Part shown: positions 26,326 through 36,257 of the stretch, in pieces
Numbering within the stretch: the stretch's first letter is position 1
Layout of the letters: every line of letters starts with the position of its first letter
Assembly (NCBI GenBank): GCA_017465465.1
Contig: JAFTWE010000028.1
Coordinates: 1-64,000 of the forward strand
Reading direction: 5' to 3'
Origin: Clostridia bacterium
Lineage (GTDB): Bacteria > Bacillota > Clostridia > Oscillospirales > Acutalibacteraceae
DNA length: 64,000 nt
Notes under the pieces: model-generated
Told to the model about the DNA's origin: nothing
Seen by the model: the letters and a program-made list of their open reading frames with translations, nothing else
Databases searched by the model: none
Made by a program: the position numbers and the translations under genes

Positions 26326-27618
26326 ATGGATAAAATCTTCATAAACGGTGGTAATCCTCTTAAAGGTGAGGTTACTATCAGCGGCGCAAAAAATGCAATA
26401 GTAGGTATTCTCCCTGCAACCATACTCGCTCAGGATGTTTGCGTTATTGAAAATGTTCCGAATATCAGCGACGTTTCAATGATGCTTCGCATTCTCCACC
26501 AGTTGGGTGCAAGGGTCAGACATATAGACGAAACCACAGTTGAAATAGATTCCAGCACCATTAACTCTTATGTTGTTACTCACGATATGACCAAGCACTT
26601 AAGAGCTTCATATTACTTCATCGGCGCTCTTCTTGCCCGTTTCGGACGAGCCAAGGTTGCAATGCCCGGAGGATGTAATTTTGGTGTTAGACCTATTGAC
26701 CAGCACATCAAAGGCTTTGAAATTCTCGGAACAGAGGTTAATTTAAAAGAGAACGCTATGATTGATGCCGATTCCAACGGCCTTTCAGGCGGACTTATTT
26801 ACCTTGATGTTGTGTCAGTAGGCGCTACAATGAATCTTATGCTTGCGGCTGTTAAGGCAAAAGGTCTTACTGTTATTGAAAATGCCGCCAAAGAGCCCCA
26901 TATAGTTGACCTTGCAAACTTCCTCAACTCAATGGGTGCTGATGTCAGAGGCGCAGGCACAGATGTTATTAAAATCAGGGGCGTTGAAAAGCTTCACGGC
27001 TGTACTTATTCAGCTATCCCCGACCAGATAGAGGCAGGCACATTTATGGTTGCCGCCGCCGCCACTAAAGGCGAGGTTCTTATTAAAAATGTTATTCCTA
27101 AGCACCTTGAGTCAATAACCAACAAGCTTATTCAGTGCGGTGTTGAGGTTGAGGAATATGATGATTCTCTTTTGATTAAGGGAACCTGCAGACCTAAGAA
27201 GTGCAATGTTAAAACAATGCCCCATCCAGGTTTTCCAACCGATATGCAGCCTCAGTTTACCACCCTTTTAGCTGTTGCAGAGGGCACAAGCATTGTTTCT
27301 GAGGGCGTATGGGATAACCGTTTCCAGTATGTTGAGCAGCTTGCGAGAATGGGCGCCAACATCACCGTTAACGGCAAAGCGGCCACCGTTGAGGGCGTTG
27401 AAAGCTTAAACGGTTCACCTGTTAAGGCAGATGACCTTCGCGCAGGTGCGGCAATGCTTATTGCGGGCTTGATTGCCAAGGGAACAACAGAAATTGAAAA
27501 CATTGTTTATATAGACCGCGGATACGATAATGTTGTGGGTAAGCTTCAGGCGTTAGGTGCTGATATTCGCCGCGTTACTGATGATGACACTCCCAAGGTA
27601 GTTGAATCAGCAGGTTAA
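26326..27618 (+). CDS. murA: UDP-N-acetylglucosamine 1-carboxyvinyltransferase
   Basis: 430 residues; first committed step of peptidoglycan synthesis (enolpyruvyl transfer from PEP). The loop with the catalytic, fosfomycin-targeted Cys is present in AMPGGCNFGVRP near residue 117; NGGNPLKGEVTISGAKNA is the N-terminal signature and RAGAAMLIAG lies near the C terminus. GGGAG lies 10 bases before the ATG. The 250-base AT-rich gap upstream has TATAAT at 26242 but no convincing -35, and a short GCCAA/TTGGC hairpin with TTTT at 26277-26297. The walJ-like and rlmH genes follow closely. Confidence 0.96.
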   Translation: MDKIFINGGNPLKGEVTISGAKNAIVGILPATILAQDVCVIENVPNISDVSMMLRILHQLGARVRHIDETTVEIDSSTINSYVVTHDMTKHLRASYYFIGALLARFGRAKVAMPGGCNFGVRPIDQHIKGFEILGTEVNLKENAMIDADSNGLSGGLIYLDVVSVGATMNLMLAAVKAKGLTVIENAAKEPHIVDLANFLNSMGADVRGAGTDVIKIRGVEKLHGCTYSAIPDQIEAGTFMVAAAATKGEVLIKNVIPKHLESITNKLIQCGVEVEEYDDSLLIKGTCRPKKCNVKTMPHPGFPTDMQPQFTTLLAVAEGTSIVSEGVWDNRFQYVEQLARMGANITVNGKAATVEGVESLNGSPVKADDLRAGAAMLIAGLIAKGTTEIENIVYIDRGYDNVVGKLQALGADIRRVTDDDTPKVVESAG

Positions 27619-27654
27619 GCTAAAGGTATAATTTTTGAAAGGAATGTGCAATAA

Positions 27655-28440
27655 ATGGCAAGATTCAGCTCGCTTTTTTCATCAAGCAGCGGTAATTGCA
27701 CTTTTATCGGCACAGGAACAAACGGAATATTGATAGATGTGGGCGTCAGCGGTAAGCAGGCGCTCGCCGCTTTGGATTGCATTGGTGTTGATATTGAGAG
27801 CATCAGTGCAATTTTTATTACTCACGAGCACACCGACCACATCAAGGGTGTGCGTGCATTGGCTTCAAAATTCGGCATTGATGTTTATGCTTCAGAGGGC
27901 ACTCTTCAGAAAATGGAAGAGGGCGGCAAGCTGTGCAATAAGTTTAACAGCTTTGTTTTGCCTGAATGCGGTGTTGAATGCGGCGGTATGCTTGTTAAAG
28001 GCTTTTCAACCTCTCACGACTGCGCTCAGAGCCTTGGCTTTACGGTGGAAACGCCGGATGAAAGAAAAATTTCCGTTCTCACCGATACAGGCTTTGTCAG
28101 TGAAGATATGTACAGGGCGGTTGAGGGCAGTGACCTTATTCTTGCGGAGTCAAATCACGATATAGGAATGCTTCGTAACGGCCCTTATACATACGCTCTT
28201 AAAAGAAGAATTCTTTCAGATAAAGGTCATCTTTCTAACCTTGCTTGTGCAGATTTGGTTACCCGCCTTGTAGAAAACGGAACAACTCGGCTTGTTCTTG
28301 GCCATTTAAGCAAAGAAAATAACATTCCTCAGCTTGCTTATCAGACCTCCTATGCCGCATTGGAAACAATGGGCGCCAAAGAGGGCAGTGACTATATGAT
28401 GTATGTTGCAGGCCAGGATTGCAGAGAGGTGATTCTCTGA
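27655..28440 (+). CDS. MBL-fold metallohydrolase, WalJ/YycJ-like
   Basis: 261 residues. Metallo-beta-lactamase fold with the THEHTDHIKG metal motif near residue 60, HD in TSHDCAQS, the LTDTG strand and a terminal LGHLS histidine. The N terminus FSSLFSSSSGNCTFIG is characteristic of the YycJ/WalJ group, single-domain nuclease-like proteins often linked with the WalRK cell-wall regulon and with rlmH, as here. Ribosome site AAAGG is 12 bases upstream. Overlaps rlmH by one base. Confidence 0.88.
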   Translation: MARFSSLFSSSSGNCTFIGTGTNGILIDVGVSGKQALAALDCIGVDIESISAIFITHEHTDHIKGVRALASKFGIDVYASEGTLQKMEEGGKLCNKFNSFVLPECGVECGGMLVKGFSTSHDCAQSLGFTVETPDERKISVLTDTGFVSEDMYRAVEGSDLILAESNHDIGMLRNGPYTYALKRRILSDKGHLSNLACADLVTRLVENGTTRLVLGHLSKENNIPQLAYQTSYAALETMGAKEGSDYMMYVAGQDCREVIL

Positions 28441-28922
28441 TGATTAGTGTTACAATAATCTGCGAGGGAAAGCTTAAAGAAAAATATCTTCGCGATGCCT
28501 GCGATGAATATTCAAAACGCCTTGGTGCTTTTTGCAAGCTTAATATTGTTGAGCTTGCGCCTAAACGGCTTTCCGATAACCCGACACAGGGTGAAATTGA
28601 AAATGCTCTCACTTCTGAAGGTAAAGAGATTTTATCCAAAATCCCGCAGAATTCTTATGTTTATGCAATGTGTATTGAGGGCAAGCAGATGCCCTCAGAA
28701 CGCCTTGCAAAGGCCATTGATAATTGCGCAGTAACAGGCAAAAGCAATGTGGTGTTTATCATTGGCGGTTCTTTCGGGCTTAGTGATGAAGTGAAAAAAG
28801 CGGCTGATTATAAGCTTTCGATGTCAGAGATGACATTCCCTCACCAGCTTGCAAGGGTAATGCTCCTTGAGCAGATTTACAGAGCCTTTCAGATAAGCTC
28901 AGGCGGTAAGTATCATAAATAG
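28440..28922 (+). CDS. rlmH: 23S rRNA (pseudouridine1915-N3)-methyltransferase RlmH
   Basis: 160 residues, exactly the family length. SPOUT-class fold: MISVTIICEGKLKEKYLRDACDEYSKRL at the N terminus, VFIIGGSFGLSDEV in the SAM-binding knot and LSMSEMTFPHQLARVMLLEQIYRAFQI at the C terminus with YHK at the end. The start codon overlaps the walJ-like stop (TGATG), so translation is coupled. walJ-rlmH adjacency is conserved in many Firmicutes. Confidence 0.97.
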   Translation: MISVTIICEGKLKEKYLRDACDEYSKRLGAFCKLNIVELAPKRLSDNPTQGEIENALTSEGKEILSKIPQNSYVYAMCIEGKQMPSERLAKAIDNCAVTGKSNVVFIIGGSFGLSDEVKKAADYKLSMSEMTFPHQLARVMLLEQIYRAFQISSGGKYHK

Positions 28923-28927
28923 ATTTT

Positions 28928-28955
28928 AAGATGCAGTTAATCTGCATCTTTTTTA
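28928..28955 (+). terminator. Intrinsic terminator after rlmH
   Basis: GATGCAG, loop TTAAT, CTGCATC, then TTTTTT. Its T-tract is directly followed by the -35 box of the next promoter. Confidence 0.88.
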
Positions 28956-28984
28956 TTGCAAAGCGACTTTGAAAATGTTATAAT
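28956..28984 (+). promoter_or_regulatory. Promoter of the exported LRR protein gene
   Basis: TTGCAA (28956-28961), 17 bases, TATAAT (28979-28984). Confidence 0.7.
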
Positions 28985-29005
28985 CAAAATAGCGAGGTGT
29001 GTACT

Positions 29006-30895
29006 ATGAAAAAAGTTATGTCCTTGTTTTTGAGCTTGACAACAGCATTTTTAATAATAACAGCAAGTGTTCCTGTTGCATTTGCCGCAGAGTATAACGG
29101 CAAATGCGGAAGCAATGTTTTCTGGACTCTTGATACATTTACGGGCGAGCTTGTTATCAGCGGAAGCGGCAGTATGAGCGATTATTCGGCTGACAGCGCG
29201 CCTTCCTGGTCAACTTATCAGAGCTATATTAAATCTGTAACTGTAAGTGACGGCGTAACCTCGGTTGGTGCGTATTCCTTCTATAACATAACAGGGTATA
29301 AATATCAGAAAATGACCGATGTCAGCCTCAGTAGTTCTGTTGAGCTGATTGGTGACTACGCTTTCAGAGGCTGTAAGTCATTAACCGCCGTTATCGGCAC
29401 AGGCGTTGAGCAGATTGGCGAATATGCATTCAGAAGCTGTGAAAGCCTTTCTGCCCTCAATCTTATTTCTGTTGTTTCTGTAGGTAACGGTGCATTCAGC
29501 TATTGCACAGGAATTACTGCTCTGCCAATCCCTGCGAGCGTAACCACAATAGGCTCGTCAGCTTTTAAGGGCTGTTCGGGAATAACAAGCCTTACGTTGC
29601 CTGACAATATTACTTCCTTGGGTAATCAGGCTTTTGCCGATTGCACAGGGCTTACTGCAGTTGAATTTTCAGCCTCAGAGATTACACAGCGTGTTTACGG
29701 TGTGTTTAATGGCTCGGGAGCAGACGGCGGAATGAACGTTACTTTCGGTGATAATGTTACTGCAGTTGTGGAGGGTCTTTTTGAAAATTGCTCCAATATT
29801 AACGAAGTAACCTTTGGCTCGGCTGTTACATCAGTAGGGGATTTTTCTTTTTACGGCTCAGGTGTTAAAAGCGTGGTTATCCCTGCGAGTGTTAAAACAA
29901 TCGGCAGTTACGCTTTTTCCTTGTGTAACAGCCTTGTTTCTTTCAGTGTTGACAGCTCAAATACCGCCTTTTCGGCAGGCAGTAACGGAGAGCTTATGAA
30001 TAAAGCCAAAACCTATATTTACAGATACCCGTCAGGAAGAACGGAATCTTCATATACACTTCCCACTACTGTAAGAATAATTGCGGTTGGTGCTTTCAGC
30101 GGTGATGATGACCTTGTAACAGTTGATACATCATACACCGTAACCATTAACGATTATGCGTTTACTATGTGCCAATCACTCAGCAGTGTTACTCTCACCC
30201 TGGTGTCAACTCTCAAGCCTTATGCCTTTGCTGATTGCAACAGCTTAAGTGCGGTGTCTGCCCCCAAACTGAAAACGGTAGGCGAATATACTTTCTTTGG
30301 CTGTGACGAGCTTACTGACCTTTCGGGCTTCACCGCTATGACAGAAATCAGCAGTTACGCTTTTTCAAACATTCAGGGTATTAAAACCCTCACTATTCCC
30401 TCAACCGTAACGGCAATCGGTGACTATGCTTTTAATAACTGCGATAATCTGGCTACTCTCACGGTGCCGTCAAATGTTAAGAATATTCATACAGGTGCAT
30501 TTGCTAACTGTGATAATCTTAACAGTGTAATCCTCGAAGAGGGGATAACCACCGTTTATCAGTATGCGTTTTTGAATTGCCCTGCACTTCTTAGCGTAAA
30601 AATTCCTGCCTCGGTAACGCAGATTGGCACAGCCGCTTTCGGTTATAAGCAGTCAGGCACTGCTTATTCTGCGATTTCGGGCTTTAAAATTTACTGTTAC
30701 AGCGGTACTGCGGGCTATACCTATGCTCAAAACCACAGTAGCAGGCTTTCTTATGAGGTTGTAACAGACGGAATAGAGGAGGACTCTGCTTCACCCGAAA
30801 TTCCTTCCCGACAGCCGGTTGAAAATATTGATATTTTCAATCTGGTATTTTCGCTTATTTCAAAGCTTTTGGAGCTTATAATGAATTTAATATAA
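29006..30895 (+). CDS. Exported BspA-like leucine-rich-repeat (LRR_5) protein
   Basis: 629 residues. Signal peptide (MKKVMSLFLSLTTAFLIITASVPVAFA) followed by a short domain typical of these proteins (GSNVFWTLDTFTGELVISGSG), then some fifteen LRR_5 repeats of about 23 residues with the pattern AFxxCxxLxxVxIPxSVxxIG from roughly residue 80 to 590. A C-terminal hydrophobic stretch (IFNLVFSLISKLLELIMNLI) may anchor it to the membrane; no LPXTG or dockerin is seen. Family members bind host or bacterial surfaces, but the target here is unknown. Start at 29006 preferred over a GTG three codons upstream because GAGGTG then has proper spacing. Confidence 0.9.
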   Translation: MKKVMSLFLSLTTAFLIITASVPVAFAAEYNGKCGSNVFWTLDTFTGELVISGSGSMSDYSADSAPSWSTYQSYIKSVTVSDGVTSVGAYSFYNITGYKYQKMTDVSLSSSVELIGDYAFRGCKSLTAVIGTGVEQIGEYAFRSCESLSALNLISVVSVGNGAFSYCTGITALPIPASVTTIGSSAFKGCSGITSLTLPDNITSLGNQAFADCTGLTAVEFSASEITQRVYGVFNGSGADGGMNVTFGDNVTAVVEGLFENCSNINEVTFGSAVTSVGDFSFYGSGVKSVVIPASVKTIGSYAFSLCNSLVSFSVDSSNTAFSAGSNGELMNKAKTYIYRYPSGRTESSYTLPTTVRIIAVGAFSGDDDLVTVDTSYTVTINDYAFTMCQSLSSVTLTLVSTLKPYAFADCNSLSAVSAPKLKTVGEYTFFGCDELTDLSGFTAMTEISSYAFSNIQGIKTLTIPSTVTAIGDYAFNNCDNLATLTVPSNVKNIHTGAFANCDNLNSVILEEGITTVYQYAFLNCPALLSVKIPASVTQIGTAAFGYKQSGTAYSAISGFKIYCYSGTAGYTYAQNHSSRLSYEVVTDGIEEDSASPEIPSRQPVENIDIFNLVFSLISKLLELIMNLI

Positions 30896-30899
30896 TACT

Positions 30900-30941
30900 A
30901 ATCTCCTTATGACTAATTGTTGTAAGGAGATTCGCTTTATT
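30900..30941 (+). terminator. Intrinsic terminator after the LRR gene
   Basis: ATCTCCTTA (30901-30909) pairs with TAAGGAGAT (30923-30931), followed by TCGCTTTATTTTT. Confidence 0.75.
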
Positions 30942-30968
30942 TTTGGTTAAAAAAGCGGTCTTTTTTAA

Positions 30969-30997
30969 TTGACTTTAAATGTGTAATATGGTAGAAT
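30969..30997 (+). promoter_or_regulatory. Promoter of the pyrimidine operon
   Basis: TTGACT (30969-30974), 17 bases, TAGAAT (30992-30997). The start codon is only about 25 bases after the expected transcription start, so there is no room for a PyrR-type attenuator. Confidence 0.75.
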
Positions 30998-31027
30998 ATC
31001 GTGAGTACAGTGAAAGGAGAAACCGCA

Positions 31028-32302
31028 TTGAAATACTTGTTGAAAAATGCGAATGTTTACCTCAAGGGTAAGTTTGAGAAGGTATCCGTTTTGGTTGAAA
31101 ACGGAATTATTGCTGATATTTTATCTTTTGATGCAGACCTTGACGGAGTAACTGTTTTTAATTTTACAAATTCATTTATATTTCCCGGTCTTATAGATGT
31201 TCATGTTCATCTCAGAGAGCCGGGTTTTTCTTTTAAAGAAACAGTTTTGTCAGGCACAAAGGCCGCCGCAAGGGGAGGGTATACCACCGTTTGCTCAATG
31301 CCAAACCTTAACCCCGTTCCCGATTGCTATAACAGCTTAAAGCCACAGCTTGACGCTATCCAAAAAGACGCTGTTATCAATGTTGTGCCTTACGGCTCAA
31401 TCACAGTGGGTCAAAAGGGTAGTGAGCTTTCTGATATGGACTCAATGAACGACTATGTTGTGTCTTTTTCTGATGACGGCAAAGGCGTGCAGAATGTGGG
31501 TATGATGGCAGAAGCTATGGAAAAGGCAAAGTCTTTGGGCAAAATCATCACCGCCCATTGTGAAGATAACAGCCTGCTTTTCGGCGGATACATTCACGAC
31601 GGTGAATATTGCAAAGCCCACGGTCACAAGGGAATCTGTTCAGAAAGTGAGTGGGGCCCTGTTCAGCGTGATTTAGAGCTTTCAATGGTTACAGGCTGTC
31701 CTTACCATGTTTGCCACATTTCTGCTAAAGAAACTGTTGAGGTTATCCGCAATGCTAAGAAAAACGGTGTTGATGTCACCTGTGAAACAGGTCCTCATTA
31801 CCTCGTTTTGTGTGATGAAGATTTGCAGGAGGACGGCAGATTTAAAATGAATCCGCCTCTTCGTGCAAAGGATGACCGTGAAGCTCTTATTAAGGGTATT
31901 CTCGACGGCACGGTTGATATGATTGCTACCGACCATGCACCCCACACGGCAGAAGAAAAAAGCAAGGGTCTTGCCGGCAGCCTTATGGGTGTTGTAGGGC
32001 TTGAAACTGCCGTCAGCGTGCTTTACACTCACCTTGTTAAAAAGGGTGTAATCACTCTTGAAAAGCTTATTGAGCTTATGCACGATAATCCGTCAAAGCG
32101 CTTTAATTTAGGCTCAGATATTGAAGTCGGCGCAAAGGCAGATTTAACTGTGTTTAATTTTGATGATGAATATGAAATTAACCCCGATGACTTTGTGTCA
32201 CAGGGCAAGAGCACTCCTTTTAAGGGAATGAAAGTTTACGGTAAATGCCTTATGACAATGTGCGGCGGCAATATCGTATGGCAGGAGGAAGAAAATGACT
32301 AA
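31028..32302 (+). CDS. pyrC: Dihydroorotase
   Basis: 424 residues. Zinc amidohydrolase closing carbamoyl-aspartate to dihydroorotate. DVHVHLREPG near residue 57 supplies two metal His, ATDHAPHT near 300 the last Asp/His; GTKAAARGGYTTVCSMPN is also conserved for the PyrC type I group. The start is TTG at 31028 with AAAGGAG 8 bases upstream. First gene of pyrC-pyrK-pyrD-pyrF-pyrE-pyrB-pyrI; overlaps pyrK by 8 bases. Confidence 0.96.
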   Translation: MKYLLKNANVYLKGKFEKVSVLVENGIIADILSFDADLDGVTVFNFTNSFIFPGLIDVHVHLREPGFSFKETVLSGTKAAARGGYTTVCSMPNLNPVPDCYNSLKPQLDAIQKDAVINVVPYGSITVGQKGSELSDMDSMNDYVVSFSDDGKGVQNVGMMAEAMEKAKSLGKIITAHCEDNSLLFGGYIHDGEYCKAHGHKGICSESEWGPVQRDLELSMVTGCPYHVCHISAKETVEVIRNAKKNGVDVTCETGPHYLVLCDEDLQEDGRFKMNPPLRAKDDREALIKGILDGTVDMIATDHAPHTAEEKSKGLAGSLMGVVGLETAVSVLYTHLVKKGVITLEKLIELMHDNPSKRFNLGSDIEVGAKADLTVFNFDDEYEINPDDFVSQGKSTPFKGMKVYGKCLMTMCGGNIVWQEEEND

Positions 32303-33032
32303 ACAAGGAATTTTTGAAATCAAAGAAAACATTAAAATAGCCAAGGATGTTTATAAAATGATTTTGGTTGGTGATACCTCAGCTCTCACCGCACCGGGTC
32401 AGTTTATCAACATCAAGCTTGACGGCTTTTTCCTTCGCAGACCCATTTCTGTCTGCGATTATAACGAAAGTGAAATTGTGATTATCTACAAGGTAGTAGG
32501 CAAGGGCACAGAGGTTATGTCAGGGATGAAAGCGGGCGAAAAGCTCGATATTCTCACAGGCCTCGGCAACGGCTTTGACACTTCGCTCAGCGGCAATAAC
32601 CCTGTTGTTATCGGCGGTGGTGTGGGTGTTCCTCCTATGTTTAACCTTGCTAAAAAGCTTAAGGAAGAGGGCAAAGAGCCTGTTGCAATCTTAGGCTTTA
32701 ATAAAGCAGAAGAAGTTTTTTATAAAGACGAATTTGAAGCTCTCGGCGTTAAAACTTATGTTGCCACAGCCGACGGAAGTGTTGGTGTAAAAGGCTTTGT
32801 TACCGATGCCCTTAAAGAAATCGGTGAATATTCATACTTCTACACCTGCGGACCCGAGCCAATGCTTAAGGCTCTTTATAATGCTACCGAAACTTCAGGT
32901 CAGCTCAGCTTTGAGGAGCGTATGGGTTGCGGCTTCGGTGCTTGTATGGGTTGCAGCTGTAAGACTAAATACGGCAACAAGCGAATTTGTAAGGACGGCC
33001 CCGTTCTTGTTAAGGAGGAGATAATATGGTAA
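32295..33032 (+). CDS. pyrK: Dihydroorotate dehydrogenase, electron transfer subunit
   Basis: 245 residues. FAD/NAD-binding reductase fold (FFLRRPISVCDY, KVVGKGT, GGGVGVPPMFNLA) with a C-terminal [2Fe-2S] site: CGFGACMGCSCKT then C in RICKDGPV. It links the type 1B dihydroorotate dehydrogenase to NAD+. Overlaps pyrD by 7 bases. Confidence 0.97.
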   Translation: MTKQGIFEIKENIKIAKDVYKMILVGDTSALTAPGQFINIKLDGFFLRRPISVCDYNESEIVIIYKVVGKGTEVMSGMKAGEKLDILTGLGNGFDTSLSGNNPVVIGGGVGVPPMFNLAKKLKEEGKEPVAILGFNKAEEVFYKDEFEALGVKTYVATADGSVGVKGFVTDALKEIGEYSYFYTCGPEPMLKALYNATETSGQLSFEERMGCGFGACMGCSCKTKYGNKRICKDGPVLVKEEIIW

Positions 33033-33937
33033 ACACAAAAATCAATCTCTGCGGAATTGAAATTGATAACCCCATTATCCCCGCAAGCGGAACCTTCGGC
33101 TTCGGCTACGAATTTGCAGAGCTTTATGATATCAATGAGCTTGGTACATTCTCTTTTAAAGGAACCACCAAAGAACCTCGCTTCGGCAACCCCACACCGA
33201 GAATTGCCGAATGCCCTGCAGGTATGATTAACTCCGTTGGTCTTCAGAACCCCGGTGTTGATAAGGTAATCAGCGAAGAGCTCCCTAAGCTCAAGGCTTG
33301 CTTTGATAAAAAGGTTATGGCAAATGTAAGCGGTTTTTCGCTTGATGAATATGCCTACACCTGCGAAAAGCTTGATTCTCAGGAGCAAATCGGTTGGTTT
33401 GAGGTTAACATAAGCTGCCCCAATGTTCACAACGGCGGTATGGCTTTCGGCACAAGCGCTGATGCTGCCGCACAGGTAACAAAGGCAGTTAAGGCTGTTA
33501 CAACAAAGCCTGTTTTCATTAAGCTCAGCCCCAATGTAACCGACATAGTTTCTATTGCCAAGGCCTGTGAAGAAAACGGTGCTGACGGCATCAGTATGAT
33601 AAATACTCTTTTAGGTATGAGAATTGACCTTAAAACCAAAAAGCCTGTTATTCACAACAAAATGGGCGGCTTCTCAGGCAGTGCAATTTTGCCCGTTGCT
33701 TTGAGAATGGTTTATCAGGTATATGAAGCCGTTAATATCCCTATCATCGGTATGGGCGGTGTTTCAACTGCTGAGGATGTTATTGAAATGATGCTCGCAG
33801 GTGCAACTGCAGTTCAGGTTGGCGCGGCAAATCTTGTTGAGCCTTTTGCCTGCAAAAACATCATTGATTCACTCCCTGCAGTTATGGAAAAGTATTCAAT
33901 AAATAATTTAACAGATATAATCGGAGGTGCTCACTAA
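33026..33937 (+). CDS. pyrD: Dihydroorotate dehydrogenase, type 1B catalytic subunit
   Basis: 303 residues. FMN-dependent TIM barrel. [15 protein letters not shown] at the N terminus, catalytic Cys in [12 protein letters not shown] (type 1B uses Cys), [14 protein letters not shown] and [19 protein letters not shown] for FMN phosphate binding. Works as a heterotetramer with PyrK. Overlaps pyrF by one base; ribosome site AAGGAGG. Confidence 0.97.
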   Translation: MVNTKINLCGIEIDNPIIPASGTFGFGYEFAELYDINELGTFSFKGTTKEPRFGNPTPRIAECPAGMINSVGLQNPGVDKVISEELPKLKACFDKKVMANVSGFSLDEYAYTCEKLDSQEQIGWFEVNISCPNVHNGGMAFGTSADAAAQVTKAVKAVTTKPVFIKLSPNVTDIVSIAKACEENGADGISMINTLLGMRIDLKTKKPVIHNKMGGFSGSAILPVALRMVYQVYEAVNIPIIGMGGVSTAEDVIEMMLAGATAVQVGAANLVEPFACKNIIDSLPAVMEKYSINNLTDIIGGAH

Positions 33938-34635
33938 TGGGTAAAGATGTAATTATTGCTTGCGACTTCAGTAGTAAGCAGGAGGTATTTGATTTTCTTG
34001 ACAAATTCACTGAGGAAAAGCCCTATGTTAAAATCGGTATGGAGCTTTTCTACGGTGCAGGCCCTGAAATCGTAAAGGGTATTAAAGAAAGAGGTCACAA
34101 GATTTTCCTTGACCTCAAGCTTCACGATATTCCCAACACAGTTAAAAAGGCTATGAGCGTTCTTTCTGCAATGGATGTTGATATGTGCAACCTCCACGCC
34201 GCAGGAACAATCGCTATGATGGAGGCAGCTATCGAAGGCCTTACAAGACCTGACGGCACAAGACCTCTTCTTATTGCTGTTACTCAGCTCACTTCTACCA
34301 GCCAGGAAAGAATGGAGGACGACCTCCTTATTAAGGAGCCAATCGACAAGGTTGTTATGCACTATGCTCATAATGCTAAGCTTGCAGGCCTTGACGGTGT
34401 TGTTTGCTCTCCTCTTGAGGCAGGCAAGGTTAAAGAAACCTGCGGAAAAGAATTTATCACAGTTACTCCGGGTGTTCGCTTTGCAGACGGTGAGGTTGGC
34501 GACCAGGTAAGAGTTACAACCCCCGAAAAAGCTAAGGAAATCGGCTCAGACTACATCGTAGTGGGCAGACCTATCACTCAGGCCGCTGACCCTGTTGCCG
34601 CTTACCGCCGCTGTGTTGCAGAATTTTGTGATTGA
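33937..34635 (+). CDS. pyrF: Orotidine 5'-phosphate decarboxylase
   Basis: 232 residues, the usual bacterial length. The catalytic signature [13 protein letters not shown] (Asp-Lys-Asp network) is near residue 58, preceded by KIGMELFY, with VTPGVRF and VVGRPIT in the phosphate-binding end. Last step of UMP synthesis. Confidence 0.97.
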   Translation: MGKDVIIACDFSSKQEVFDFLDKFTEEKPYVKIGMELFYGAGPEIVKGIKERGHKIFLDLKLHDIPNTVKKAMSVLSAMDVDMCNLHAAGTIAMMEAAIEGLTRPDGTRPLLIAVTQLTSTSQERMEDDLLIKEPIDKVVMHYAHNAKLAGLDGVVCSPLEAGKVKETCGKEFITVTPGVRFADGEVGDQVRVTTPEKAKEIGSDYIVVGRPITQAADPVAAYRRCVAEFCD

Positions 34636-34678
34636 TTTGTAAATTTTAAATAAGATTATAATAGAGAGGTATTTTAAA

Positions 34679-35311
34679 ATGGAAAAGATTGTTGCTAAAG
34701 CATTGTTAGAGATTAAAGCTGTATTCTTCCGCCCTGACGAGCCCTTTACCTGGGCAAGCGGAATCAAGAGCCCTGTTTATTGCGATAACAGACTCATCCT
34801 CACAGCTCCCGAACAGAGAAAAATCGTTGAGCAGGCTATTGCTGACAAGGTAAAGGAAGTATACCCTGAATGTGAAGTTCTTATGGGCACAAGCACAGCA
34901 GGTATTGCTCACGCCGCAATCGCCGCTTCAATTCTTGATATGCCTATGGGTTATGTTCGCTCAGGCGCAAAGGACCACGGCAGACAGAATCAGATTGAAG
35001 GCAGACTTGAAAAGGGTCAGAAGGTTGTTGTTATTGAAGACCTTATTTCAACAGGCGGAAGCGTAATCGAGGTTGTTGATGTTCTTCGTGAAGCAGGCGC
35101 AGAGGTTCTCGGTATTGTGAGCATCTTCACCTACGGTATGCAGAAAGGTCTTGACCGCCTTGCAGCCGCTGATGTTAAAAATGTAAGCCTTACAAACTTT
35201 GATACAATCGCAGAGGTTGCATCTGAAACAGGCTATATCAAGCCCGAAGATGTTGCACGCCTTATCAAATTCAGAAACAATCCCTCAGACGAAAGCTGGA
35301 TTAACGGTTAA
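34679..35311 (+). CDS. pyrE: Orotate phosphoribosyltransferase
   Basis: 210 residues. PRPP-binding loop VVVIEDLISTGGS near residue 120; SGIKSPVYCDNR near the N terminus and VRSGAKDHGRQNQIEG form the rest of the site. Forms OMP from orotate, substrate for PyrF. Ribosome site GAGAGGT; 43 bases after pyrF. Confidence 0.97.
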   Translation: MEKIVAKALLEIKAVFFRPDEPFTWASGIKSPVYCDNRLILTAPEQRKIVEQAIADKVKEVYPECEVLMGTSTAGIAHAAIAASILDMPMGYVRSGAKDHGRQNQIEGRLEKGQKVVVIEDLISTGGSVIEVVDVLREAGAEVLGIVSIFTYGMQKGLDRLAAADVKNVSLTNFDTIAEVASETGYIKPEDVARLIKFRNNPSDESWING

Positions 35312-35345
35312 TCCCTGAAAAATCTGAATTGGAGGATTGGTTTTA

Positions 35346-36257
35346 GTGAAAAACCTTATAAGTATTCTTGATTTATCGTTGGAAGAAATTGATGAGCTTA
35401 TTGCCACTGCTAATGATATTATTGAAAATCCTGTAAAATACAGCGAAAAGTGCCACGGCAAAAAGATGGCAACCCTCTTTTTTGAGCCGTCAACCCGTAC
35501 CCGTCTGAGTTTTGAAGCCGCAATGTATGAGTTGGGTGGTAATGTTCTCGGATTTTCTGAGGCTAACAGCTCTTCTGCCAGCAAGGGTGAAAGTGTTGCC
35601 GACACAGTTAAGGTTGTGTCTTATTATGCCGACATTATCACAATGCGCCACCCAAAAGAGGGCGCACCGTTGGTAGCTTCAATGAACGCGACTGTTCCGA
35701 TTATCAACGCAGGTGACGGCGGTCATAACCACCCGACCCAGACCCTTACCGACCTTCTCACAATCAAGCGTGAAATGGGCAGATTTGATAATCTTACAAT
35801 CGGACTTTGCGGTGACCTTAAATTCGGCAGAACTGTCCATTCACTTGTTCAGGCTATGATGCGCTACAACAATGTTAAATTTGTTATGATTTCACCTGAT
35901 GAGCTGAAAATTCCTGAATATTTAAAGCAGGAGCTGATTGATGCAGGCGTTGAATTCACAGAAACAACCGACCTTGAAAAGGCGATGCCCGAGCTTGATA
36001 TTCTTTATATGACACGAGTTCAGCGTGAGCGCTTTTTCAATGAAGCTGATTATATCCGCCTTAAGGACAGCTACATTCTCACAAGTGAAAAGCTTCTGGC
36101 TGCCAAGGCTGATATGCGAGTTCTTCATCCTCTGCCGAGAGTTAATGAAATCAGCCTTGATGTTGATGATGATATCAGAGCCGCATATTTCCGCCAGGCT
36201 TGTAACGGCAAATATATAAGAATGGCGCTTATATTAAAGCTTTTGGGGGTAGAATAA
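35346..36257 (+). CDS. pyrB: Aspartate carbamoyltransferase, catalytic chain
   Basis: 303 residues. Carbamoyl-phosphate site [15 protein letters not shown] near residue 46, [13 protein letters not shown], and HPLPRVNEI near 262. GTG start at 35346, with GGAGG 10 bases upstream; an in-frame TTG at 35337 is too close to the ribosome site. Followed at once by pyrI, so this is the E. coli-like regulated form rather than the unregulated PyrB of Bacillus. Confidence 0.97.
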   Translation: MKNLISILDLSLEEIDELIATANDIIENPVKYSEKCHGKKMATLFFEPSTRTRLSFEAAMYELGGNVLGFSEANSSSASKGESVADTVKVVSYYADIITMRHPKEGAPLVASMNATVPIINAGDGGHNHPTQTLTDLLTIKREMGRFDNLTIGLCGDLKFGRTVHSLVQAMMRYNNVKFVMISPDELKIPEYLKQELIDAGVEFTETTDLEKAMPELDILYMTRVQRERFFNEADYIRLKDSYILTSEKLLAAKADMRVLHPLPRVNEISLDVDDDIRAAYFRQACNGKYIRMALILKLLGVE